Below, piece by piece: positions 53,987 to 61,266 of a stretch of 64,000 bases of DNA (position 1 is its first letter; each line of letters begins with the position of its first letter). The DNA comes from CAYFLR01 sp964343805. Its GTDB lineage: Bacteria > Bdellovibrionota_B > Oligoflexia > CAYFLR01. The stretch lies in NCBI GenBank assembly GCA_964343805.1, contig CAYFLR010000021.1:1-64000 (forward strand), in the 5' to 3' direction. The position numbers and the translations under genes are program-made. Under the pieces are notes generated by a model that made no database searches, was not told the DNA's origin, and worked only from the letters and a program-made list of their open reading frames with translations.

Positions 53987-55993
53987 ATGATCCAAAGCAT
54001 ACAACAAGGTACATTCTTAAACTCCTTAAGGATGTGCCTTCTTTCTTTTTTACCAACCTTTGCAGGCTTACTCTTTGTCGCCCATTCTCTGGGGGGGCAA
54101 GAAGTAAAAAGTTTGACGACCTTAGAAAGTGAAGTATCAACTTATGTTTCTGATGCACTTCAAAAGGGGCTAGACCAGCACCCGGTTTGGAGAAACCTTC
54201 TTCATTATAAAGAAGATATATGGGGCCAAGTTATAAGCCAGGTTGATGGCAAAGATTTCTTTTTGGATGACCAGGGTAAGAGTAATCCTAAAAAGGAGTT
54301 GATTGCCACTATTAAAGGGATTTTTCAACCTTTTAGTAAAAAAGATTACCATCCCTTGTGTATGTTTCCAGCACGGATGGAATTCTTGGCTGCTAATACC
54401 TCAATTCCCATTGCACAATTCTATGAAGATATTAAATGTAAGTATCTAAAAATCTTCTTGGACAACTTGAACCCAAAAGGGATCGCCGTTGTCTTTAGTT
54501 CTTATTACCTTGGAAATTCGGGCAGTGCTTTTGGGCATACTTTCCTTCGAATAATCAATAGAAAGAATACTAATAAACAGGACGAATTGTTAGACTATGG
54601 TGTGGGTTATGCTGCAAACCCAACTACCAACAATCCTATTTTATATCCAGTGTATGGAATTGCGGGATTTTTTAATGGCGTCTTCACTTCTGTCCCTTAT
54701 TATTACAAAATAAGGGAATATAATGACTACGAAGCAAGAGATCTATGGTCATATGAAATTAATTTCACTGAAGATGAAACCAATATGGTGGTAAAACACC
54801 TCTGGGAATTAGGACGGACCTATTTTTATTACTACTTTTTTACTGAAAACTGTGCATACCATCTCCTTTCAACTCTTGAAGTGGCCCGGCCCTCATTAAA
54901 GCTAACTGACCGTCTGGCTTATTGGGTCATCCCCAGTGATTCTGTGAGAGTCTTATTTCAAGTTCCTGATTTAGTGAAAAATATAACCTACCGTCCTTCA
55001 CTTCGAACAGAGCTTTATCACCAGTACAACCTACTTGATCCCAAATCAAAGGATCGCTTCATTCAACTCAAAGAAGGAGAGGGGGTAAGTGTTCAAAAAG
55101 AGGAAATCAAGCCCCTTATCAAAGCAAAAATTTTAGATGCGGCAATTTTATATCAGCGGTATAAAATCAATGATAAGAAAAGAGGTGTTGATGACTCATC
55201 ACCTCCCATGAAGAAAAACTCTGAGCGTCAAAAATTTTATGAACTTTTAAAAGCAAGAAATAGTCTCCCTGTTAAAAGTAAGAAAATTGAAGTACCTCTT
55301 CCTACCAAAGAATTACCTCACTTAGGGCATGAGTCTGCTCGGTTTAGTCTCCACTTTGGAAACAGAGGACGTGATGACTTTTCAACCCTTATTCGTCACC
55401 GTTTCGCATTTCATGATAAACTAGATGCTAGTCAATCTTATCCTGAAAATGCGACCATTGAATTTTTAGCGACCGCCCTGAGGTTAGATTACAATCCTAC
55501 CCGAATAAATATAGACCATATTCATATTATAGGAGCTCAATCCCTGGTTCCCTTGAGCCAACTGGATTCCAAATGGGGCTGGTCAATTGGTTTGGGACTC
55601 AGGACTATTTTATACCGTTCTCAATCAGTTTTATCGGGATATTTTAAGTATGGATATGGGATTGCAAAGAAGTTTAAGTTTGAAAAATGGGTTTATGTAT
55701 TATATTGCTGGGCAGATGGGCATTTACTAGGGGCTCCGCCCATAGATTCTCCTTTGGGTCTAGGGATAGGACTCTCTCTCCCATTTGGAATTCTAGTTCA
55801 CTTCAAAGATAACCTTAAAATGGATTTATCTATTAATCCGACTCTGACATTACCAGTAGATTTACAACACCATCTCCCTCATATTTCAGCTGAATTTCGT
55901 TATGGCCTAACAACAAATACCGCATTTGGTGCAAGGTATCAAAGATGGAATCAAGATAATCTTTGGTTTGGTAGCCTCTTTTACTACTATTGA
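53987..55993 (+). CDS. DUF4105 (Lnb N-terminal domain) protein with C-terminal barrel
   Basis: 668 residues. After a signal-like N-terminus, residues 95-340 match the Lnb_N/DUF4105 domain: CMFPARMEFL, GSAFGHTFLRI (likely catalytic His) and FFTENCAYHLLSTLE (likely catalytic Cys). The C-terminal about 230 residues are strand-rich (RFSLHFGNRGRDDF, WGWSIGLGLRTILYR) and end in WFGSLFYYY, suggesting an outer-membrane barrel. Lnb enzymes of Gram-positive bacteria move an acyl chain on lipoproteins to make lyso-forms; whether this Gram-negative protein does so is unknown. It is preceded by two DUF3015 genes, a recurring association. Confidence 0.85.
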   Translation: MIQSIQQGTFLNSLRMCLLSFLPTFAGLLFVAHSLGGQEVKSLTTLESEVSTYVSDALQKGLDQHPVWRNLLHYKEDIWGQVISQVDGKDFFLDDQGKSNPKKELIATIKGIFQPFSKKDYHPLCMFPARMEFLAANTSIPIAQFYEDIKCKYLKIFLDNLNPKGIAVVFSSYYLGNSGSAFGHTFLRIINRKNTNKQDELLDYGVGYAANPTTNNPILYPVYGIAGFFNGVFTSVPYYYKIREYNDYEARDLWSYEINFTEDETNMVVKHLWELGRTYFYYYFFTENCAYHLLSTLEVARPSLKLTDRLAYWVIPSDSVRVLFQVPDLVKNITYRPSLRTELYHQYNLLDPKSKDRFIQLKEGEGVSVQKEEIKPLIKAKILDAAILYQRYKINDKKRGVDDSSPPMKKNSERQKFYELLKARNSLPVKSKKIEVPLPTKELPHLGHESARFSLHFGNRGRDDFSTLIRHRFAFHDKLDASQSYPENATIEFLATALRLDYNPTRINIDHIHIIGAQSLVPLSQLDSKWGWSIGLGLRTILYRSQSVLSGYFKYGYGIAKKFKFEKWVYVLYCWADGHLLGAPPIDSPLGLGIGLSLPFGILVHFKDNLKMDLSINPTLTLPVDLQHHLPHISAEFRYGLTTNTAFGARYQRWNQDNLWFGSLFYYY

Positions 55994-56116
55994 TACTAAA
56001 GCCAGTGAAGAAGAAAGTTCATCATCCTTTTTCTGATGAGCCTGATGTTTGATACCCTACAAAAGAAATGCTAGCATGCCACTAAAATCCGACAACATTA
56101 AAGGTATTAACTGTTG

Positions 56117-56299
56117 CTAAAGAGATGATCTCCAGTAGAATTTGGGTTTATTTGTTAGCAAGGTATTAAACTCTTTTCCAAATTGCCTAATAAGGTGGGT
56201 CTTTCCCACTTGTCTAGCACCTTTAACTACTAATGCGTTGTTGGTTGGACTCTTTTTCCAAGATCTTAATGTGTTGATTGCATTTCTTTTAAAATTCAT
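56117..56299 (-). pseudogene. Truncated AAA ATPase (AAA_14/DUF4143 type) remnant
   Basis: A 60-codon open frame encodes the N-terminus of an AAA_14 ATPase: MNFKRNAINTLRSWKKS, LVVKGARQVGKTHLIRQFG with Walker A GARQVGKT, then LTNKPKFYW and an abrupt stop. The usual protein has about 380-450 residues, so more than 80 percent is missing, including Walker B and the DUF4143 domain. No further homologous sequence is recognisable in the flanking 456-base interval. Such ATPases are often mobile and decay easily. Confidence 0.7.
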
Positions 56300-56376
56300 C
56301 CTTCTTTGTCAGAACGATGAGCTCTTACTATCTTTGACAGTTTTTGCTCTTAGTCATCAGTCAGTATAAAAAGAGT

Positions 56377-56401
56377 TTACACTCTTCCATGCAGAGTGTA
56401 A
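56377..56401. terminator. Hairpin between ATPase remnant and epimerase gene
   Basis: TTACACTCT, loop TCCATGC, AGAGTGTAA: a perfect 9-base stem. Read on the minus strand it is followed within four bases by five T, so it could terminate leftward transcription. On the plus strand it lies 49 bases upstream of the next start and might be regulatory. Confidence 0.35.
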
Positions 56402-56449
56402 CTTTATAAAAAATAATCCTCTTATGAATCTACTCAAGGGTGATACTTT

Positions 56450-57586
56450 ATGAAAATTAAATCATGTGAAGCAATGCAATTGAATATTCCTTTTAAAGTG
56501 GCTTTTAAACACTCTTTAGCAGCTCGTAAAGAGGTGGAATCCGTTCTTTTTAAAGTAGAATCTACTGATGGAAAAGTGGGTTATGGTGAATGTGTTCCTC
56601 GTGATTATGTGACCGGCGAAACGGTTCAAACTGTGTTGGAGCACCTCAGGCAGATAGCTCCTCAACTAGAGGGTAAAGAGTTTTCTGACTATCAAGAGCT
56701 TTACAATTGGCTCAAAGATTTTCCAAAGCACTTTTCCTTTCTGAAAGAGAAAGATCTTTGTGTGCAATGTGCTGCTGAGCTTGCGTTGCTTGATATAGGA
56801 GGTCAGGTTTTTGAGCAATCAGTGCTGAATTTATTTCCAGAGGTTCAACGAGAAGAAATTATTTACAGTGCCGTGATCTCTGCTGAAGCACCCGAAGTGG
56901 TGCAAAAGATGGTCGGACAATTTGCCCAGATGGGCTTTAAACAGGTCAAGCTCAAAGTGGGAGAAAACCTGCAAGTGGATCAGGAGAATGTTAAAATTTC
57001 TCGCAAGCTCTTGGGTGAGGACGCTTCTATTCGGATTGATGCCAATGCCGCATGGAATTTAGAAGAGGCTAAAAATGCTCTCGCTACCTATGCTGATATG
57101 GGAGTGGTTTCAGTGGAACAACCTATGCCGGTTTCCCTGCGGGATGATTACCCCAAATTGGTTGCCCATCTCGGTGACTCTATGAAAGTTGCGGTGGATG
57201 AAAGTCTTTGCAGTATTGCCGAGGGAAAATGGCTGGTGGAAAATAAGGGAGCGACTCTATTTAACTTAAGAGTTTCTAAAAATGGGGGCATTTTAAACTC
57301 TCTCACCTTAGCTAAAATGGCAGCAGAGAATGGCATTGATTGTCAGTTGGGAGCTCAAGTGGGAGAGACCTCTCTGCTCTCTTCAGCAGGACGGATTATT
57401 TCTTGTTTGGCACAGCCCTTTTTATTTCATGAAGGATCCTTTGGTGAACATCTGCTGGAATTCGATCTTACAACTGCTCCCGTAGTTTTTGGTATGGCAG
57501 GCAAGGCGAGCCTTAATCCTATTAAAGAAAATTATGGTTTGGGTGTGAAGGTAGACCCTCGGTTAGTTAGCAAAATGGTGGGCTAG
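56450..57586 (+). CDS. Enolase-superfamily enzyme, dipeptide epimerase-like
   Basis: 378 residues of the muconate-lactonizing/mandelate racemase subgroup. Capping N-domain, then barrel motifs: KLKVG (catalytic Lys region), RIDANAAW (metal Asp), SVEQPM (metal Glu), VDESLCS (metal Asp) and LRVSKNGG (second catalytic Lys). This set fits dipeptide (L-Ala-D/L-Glu) epimerases and o-succinylbenzoate synthases; no menaquinone genes are near. It lies 3 bases before a GMC oxidoreductase, so they probably work on a common small molecule. Substrate undetermined. Confidence 0.85.
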   Translation: MKIKSCEAMQLNIPFKVAFKHSLAARKEVESVLFKVESTDGKVGYGECVPRDYVTGETVQTVLEHLRQIAPQLEGKEFSDYQELYNWLKDFPKHFSFLKEKDLCVQCAAELALLDIGGQVFEQSVLNLFPEVQREEIIYSAVISAEAPEVVQKMVGQFAQMGFKQVKLKVGENLQVDQENVKISRKLLGEDASIRIDANAAWNLEEAKNALATYADMGVVSVEQPMPVSLRDDYPKLVAHLGDSMKVAVDESLCSIAEGKWLVENKGATLFNLRVSKNGGILNSLTLAKMAAENGIDCQLGAQVGETSLLSSAGRIISCLAQPFLFHEGSFGEHLLEFDLTTAPVVFGMAGKASLNPIKENYGLGVKVDPRLVSKMVG

Positions 57587-57589
57587 ATC

Positions 57590-59110
57590 ATGCTTATTGA
57601 TGCCAGAAAGATTCCCTCTGATAAAGTCATTTCATGTGATATTTGCATTATTGGTAGTGGCCCAGTCGGTCTTAGTTTAGCTTCTGAATTAGCTTCTTCT
57701 CCCTACAAAGTGGTGATTTTAGAAAGTGGGGGGGAAATGCCTTTGCCAGAGCAGCAACTGCTTAATGAAGGAAACGTCGAGTTGCAGGGACCGTTCAATT
57801 TTAAGCAAAAAATTGATGGGTATCTGACTCAAGGGAGAGTGAGAAGTATAGGTGGCACTGGTAACGCTTGGGGCGGCTACTGTGCCCCCTTTGATGAATT
57901 TGATTTTAAAAAACGCAGTTGGATTCCGGGGAGTGGGTGGCCCATCACCAAAGAAGAACTAATTCCTTTTGAAAAGAGAGCTGCTCAATGGATGGAGTTA
58001 GGAAACTTTCAAAGTGAACAATTTAATAAAAAAGACCCTCCCTTTTTTCCCTCGAGTGACTCTGTTATACGAACTAAAATTTTTCATCGCCATCCCATTC
58101 GCCTCCATTTTAAATATCTACCAGAGATAAAAAAATCAACCCAGGTGGATCTTATTCATCATGCCACGGTGACTCACTTACAAGCTAGTTCATCTGGAAA
58201 TAAAATCGAAGTGCTGCGGGTTCAATCAACCAAAGAACATGGGTTCAAAGTGAAAGCCCGAAAAGTGGTGTTAGCAGCTGGAGGTATTGAAAATACCCGG
58301 CTTTTACTTTGCTCCAATGATATTCATAAAAAAGGCATCGGAAATCAATTTAATCAGTTGGGAGCCTATTTTATGGAGCATATTCACACCGAAATGAATA
58401 TGCTCTATTTAAACCAAAAGCCCACTCCATCCGCTTTTAAACTCTTTGACGAATTTCGAATGGATGTGGATAAAAAACCTCTCGGTTTGCTGGGAGTGCA
58501 ACCAGAGTTCTTAGAGAATGAGAGATTATTAAATAGCTATGCTATGCTCAAAGAGACTGATTTTGAAGACAGTCGACTGAACTCCTTTGATCGATCCGTG
58601 ATTAAACAGACACCCACTTTAAATAAAACCACCGGTACTGGAAGTATATACTCTCTCATAATGATTACTGAACAAATGCCCAATAAAGAGAGTCAGATTA
58701 TTCTTGATTCCACCAAGGATGCCTTGGGATTGCCTCGCATCCGGATTAATTGGAAAGCAAGTGAACTTGATATTAAAAGTCCCTTACGCACCATGGAGCT
58801 GATCGGCTCAAAACTCATTGCTGCCTACGGTGGACGGATGAAATTCCAAGCCGATTTAAAAACCTATCTTAAGCAATCTTATTATACCTGGCCTACCATG
58901 GGAGGTTTTCACCATATGGGAGTGACTCGCATGGGCGAAGACCCTAAAAATGGGGTGGTTGATGCCAATTGCCAGCTCTTTGATGTTAAAAACTGTTTTG
59001 TAGCAGGATCTTCAGTCTTTCCTACCGCAGGCGCGGTGAACCCTACATTTACGGCGGTGGCTTTGGCTGTGAGATTGGCAGATCATTTAAAGAAATCTTT
59101 GAAAGGTTGA
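57590..59110 (+). CDS. GMC-family FAD oxidoreductase
   Basis: 506 residues. The N-terminal dinucleotide fold CDICIIGSGPVGLSLASELA, then VRSIGGTGNAWGG and GWPITKEEL, the internal VVLAAGGIENTRLLL, and the C-terminal GGFHHMGVTRMG with the active-site His pair, followed by FVAGSSVFPTAGAVNPTFTA. GMC enzymes oxidise alcohols or sugars with FAD. There is no signal peptide; with the next gene (a Tat-signal small subunit sharing one base), it resembles membrane gluconate/sorbitol-type dehydrogenases whose flavin subunit is exported by hitch-hiking on a Tat partner (inference). Confidence 0.88.
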   Translation: MLIDARKIPSDKVISCDICIIGSGPVGLSLASELASSPYKVVILESGGEMPLPEQQLLNEGNVELQGPFNFKQKIDGYLTQGRVRSIGGTGNAWGGYCAPFDEFDFKKRSWIPGSGWPITKEELIPFEKRAAQWMELGNFQSEQFNKKDPPFFPSSDSVIRTKIFHRHPIRLHFKYLPEIKKSTQVDLIHHATVTHLQASSSGNKIEVLRVQSTKEHGFKVKARKVVLAAGGIENTRLLLCSNDIHKKGIGNQFNQLGAYFMEHIHTEMNMLYLNQKPTPSAFKLFDEFRMDVDKKPLGLLGVQPEFLENERLLNSYAMLKETDFEDSRLNSFDRSVIKQTPTLNKTTGTGSIYSLIMITEQMPNKESQIILDSTKDALGLPRIRINWKASELDIKSPLRTMELIGSKLIAAYGGRMKFQADLKTYLKQSYYTWPTMGGFHHMGVTRMGEDPKNGVVDANCQLFDVKNCFVAGSSVFPTAGAVNPTFTAVALAVRLADHLKKSLKG

Positions 59111-59487
59111 TGTTGTTGAATCTAAATAGAAGAGAATTTATAGAATTTGCTATCGCTTCCCTCGCTGCAGGAAGTGTCCCTCGTTTTATGATGGCGGCTC
59201 CTAAAATCTCAGCACTTGATGCGATTGGAAAAGAAAGAGGTAAGTGGTTTCAGGAGGTTGGAGCTAAGTATCAATTGATTCGACCTGATGAAGCTAATGA
59301 AACCCTGCTGGAACAGAAAATCCTCGCGGGCTGGAAGCCTGATCTGCCTCTAAATACCTTTCTCACCGATCAAATTGTCAGGGAATGTAAACAGGGTAAG
59401 TTAATATTATTAGATGGTTGGCAGTATTCCTTAACAGAAGCCCGGCTCTGCCTTCTTATGAAAATTGGTAAAAAGTATAAAAAATAA
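59110..59487 (+). CDS. Tat-signal small subunit of GMC dehydrogenase
   Basis: 125 residues from the ATG sharing one base with the preceding TGA. The leader LNRREFIEFAIASLAAGSV has a twin-arginine motif (NRREFI) and a hydrophobic core. The mature part is short and helical, ending in basic residues (LLMKIGKKYKK). It resembles the gluconate 2-dehydrogenase subunit 3 type of partner, but similarity is mainly size, Tat signal and context. It probably escorts and anchors the GMC flavoprotein. Confidence 0.72.
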   Translation: MLLNLNRREFIEFAIASLAAGSVPRFMMAAPKISALDAIGKERGKWFQEVGAKYQLIRPDEANETLLEQKILAGWKPDLPLNTFLTDQIVRECKQGKLILLDGWQYSLTEARLCLLMKIGKKYKK

Positions 59488-59494
59488 TTAATAT

Positions 59495-59552
59495 TTGACA
59501 AAATTAGGTAAATAGTGTAGTAATATCCCCTGTTAGAGGCGTGTTCTGCCTC
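59495..59552 (+). promoter_or_regulatory. Promoter and leader hairpin of mlaC
   Basis: TTGACA (59495-59500), then TAATAT at 59521-59526 with a long 20-base spacer, or TAGTAA at 59518 with 17. The leader carries GAGGC, loop GTGTTCT, GCCTC (59536-59552), ending a few bases before AAGGAG. It may insulate or regulate translation. Confidence 0.4.
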
Positions 59553-59569
59553 GAAAAAAGGAGATGAAA

Positions 59570-60175
59570 ATGAATTATTTACGTACTTTTGCCCTATTAG
59601 CTGTTATTAGTTTTTTTATTGCCCCCCTCAGCTTTGCTGATCAGCCTTTATCCATCGTTCAAAACACCGTGGATGGAATGTTTTCCATACTCGAGGACGA
59701 AGAATTAAGTGATGATGAGAAAAAGGAAATCATTCAGAAAGAACTTTTTAGCCATTTTGACTTTTTATCCATGTCAAAGGCCACCATTGGACGCACCTGG
59801 AGAAGGATGTCGGATGAGCAAAGAACAAAGTTCACTGCTTTATTTACCGAAATGATGAAGCATAGTTTTAAAGATCGCATTGAAACTCTCAATGAGAGCA
59901 GTTCCATTGAAATCAGGTATTTAAAAGAGAAGGTGCTCTCTGCTAGAATGGCTCAAGTTCAAACCCTTATTAAAACCTCATCCAGCAGCACGCGAGTTGA
60001 CTATCGTCTCATCAAGAGTGGAAAAAACTGGATGGTTTATGATTTTGTTATTGAGGGAATGAGCCTACTGGGAAACTACCGCGCACAATTTCGCAATTTG
60101 TTACGCCGAAAAGGTGTCGATAGCTTAATAACTTTACTCGAAGAAAAAGTAGAAAAGATTAAAAGCCGGCGCTAA
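59570..60175 (+). CDS. mlaC: MlaC/Ttg2D phospholipid-binding periplasmic protein
   Basis: 201 residues from the ATG at 59570; AAGGAG lies 6 bases upstream, whereas an ATG at 59564 abuts it. Signal peptide ends near LSFA. The mature protein has family marks FDFLSMSKATIGRTWRRMS, EQRTKFTALFTEMMKHSF and VDYRLIKSGKNWMVYDFVIEGMSL. MlaC ferries phospholipids between the outer-membrane MlaA complex and the inner-membrane MlaFEDB transporter. None of the other mla genes is in the window, so this is an orphan copy. Ends 17 bases into the convergent barrel gene. Confidence 0.88.
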   Translation: MNYLRTFALLAVISFFIAPLSFADQPLSIVQNTVDGMFSILEDEELSDDEKKEIIQKELFSHFDFLSMSKATIGRTWRRMSDEQRTKFTALFTEMMKHSFKDRIETLNESSSIEIRYLKEKVLSARMAQVQTLIKTSSSSTRVDYRLIKSGKNWMVYDFVIEGMSLLGNYRAQFRNLLRRKGVDSLITLLEEKVEKIKSRR

Positions 60176-61256
60176 CCACCCAACCATGGAAGGAGTAAGT
60201 TTGCTCCTTTTTTGATCCCACCGCATCCACCTTATAGGTGTAAATATAGTGTGCGCTGACAAATCCCAACTTACGTCCTAAACTCATTTTAAAGGTATAA
60301 CTGTTATCGGGCTGATTGGCTCCAGGAACAGCAATGGGGTCACTAATGGGTGGTTGGGGTATGGATTCGGATGATTCCATTTCACTAAATAAAACATACA
60401 CCGCTTGGAGGATGAAATTAATCCCTAAAGGAAAACGCTTTCTACTATCTGCGAATAGAAAGATAGAGTGGTAGGAAATGTCATCTTTGGTAAAGTGGGA
60501 GAGAGAATAGCCGGGGCCCACATCCAATTTCCATCGTAAACTTGGTAGATAAATCCTTTCAAAGAGTCGGATATCATTTAATGTGGCGGTGAGATGAGTC
60601 TTTCGATCCACATGATCATAATGACGGTGATGAGCCCAGATCCAATGAGTGGAAAAAATACGGCTCTCTTTTAACGCTATGTGGGGAGCGATCTTGAAAT
60701 AATATCCCAGATCCGTCCGGTTTTCTAAGTTCCGCAGTCCAAAAGAGACATCTGTTTCTAGCCAAAGGAAATAGAAGAGGTAAAGAAATTGATTACTAAA
60801 AAGATAGTTATCGTAGAGAGTGCCTTTCTTTAAATCAATTCCCGTCTTATGATCTTCTCTGATAAAGGAGATGGCCGGAGAAATGGTGAAACCAGGATTT
60901 CCTGGATCAAGAGGTATATGGGCTAATTTAAAGTGGCCGCCATATTCAAAAACCGAGTAGACATTAGAATCAAGTCCTTCCAGTTTTACATCCACGATGG
61001 AAAAGTTGAGATGAGGAGCTAAAGCCCAATCAAATCCAGGGGCTCCCCAGGAAGGTAAAATCTGTCTTAGCTCCTCCAGAGGGGTGAGTTTTTTCTTAGA
61101 GGGCTTTTTGGTTGCATGCTTCTTTTTCTTCTGCTTTTTTTCTTTGACCACTTCCTTAGGTTTCAAAGAGGGGGTTTCTGCAGGGCTTTGAGCTTTCATT
61201 TCGTTATTTGAGAAAATGAGGGAAATGAAGAGGCAGAGCAGGATGTTCTTGGACAT
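60159..61256 (-). CDS. Outer-membrane beta-barrel protein, unknown
   Basis: 365 residues. Signal peptide (ILLCLFISLIFSNNEMKAQ), then a Lys/Pro-rich linker (VKEKKQKKKKHATKKPSKKK), then strand after strand with aromatic ends (FKLAHIPLDPGNPGF, FLYLFYFLWLETDVSF, TFKMSLGRKLGFVSAHYIYT) and the closing FHGWVVSAGF. A 12-strand barrel would fit. It is transcribed 10 bases after the large modular lipoprotein gene, so the pair may form a surface display or anchoring unit (inference). Confidence 0.72.
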   Translation of the reverse strand: MSKNILLCLFISLIFSNNEMKAQSPAETPSLKPKEVVKEKKQKKKKHATKKPSKKKLTPLEELRQILPSWGAPGFDWALAPHLNFSIVDVKLEGLDSNVYSVFEYGGHFKLAHIPLDPGNPGFTISPAISFIREDHKTGIDLKKGTLYDNYLFSNQFLYLFYFLWLETDVSFGLRNLENRTDLGYYFKIAPHIALKESRIFSTHWIWAHHRHYDHVDRKTHLTATLNDIRLFERIYLPSLRWKLDVGPGYSLSHFTKDDISYHSIFLFADSRKRFPLGINFILQAVYVLFSEMESSESIPQPPISDPIAVPGANQPDNSYTFKMSLGRKLGFVSAHYIYTYKVDAVGSKKEQTYSFHGWVVSAGF

Positions 61257-61266
61257 AGCAGTTCCT

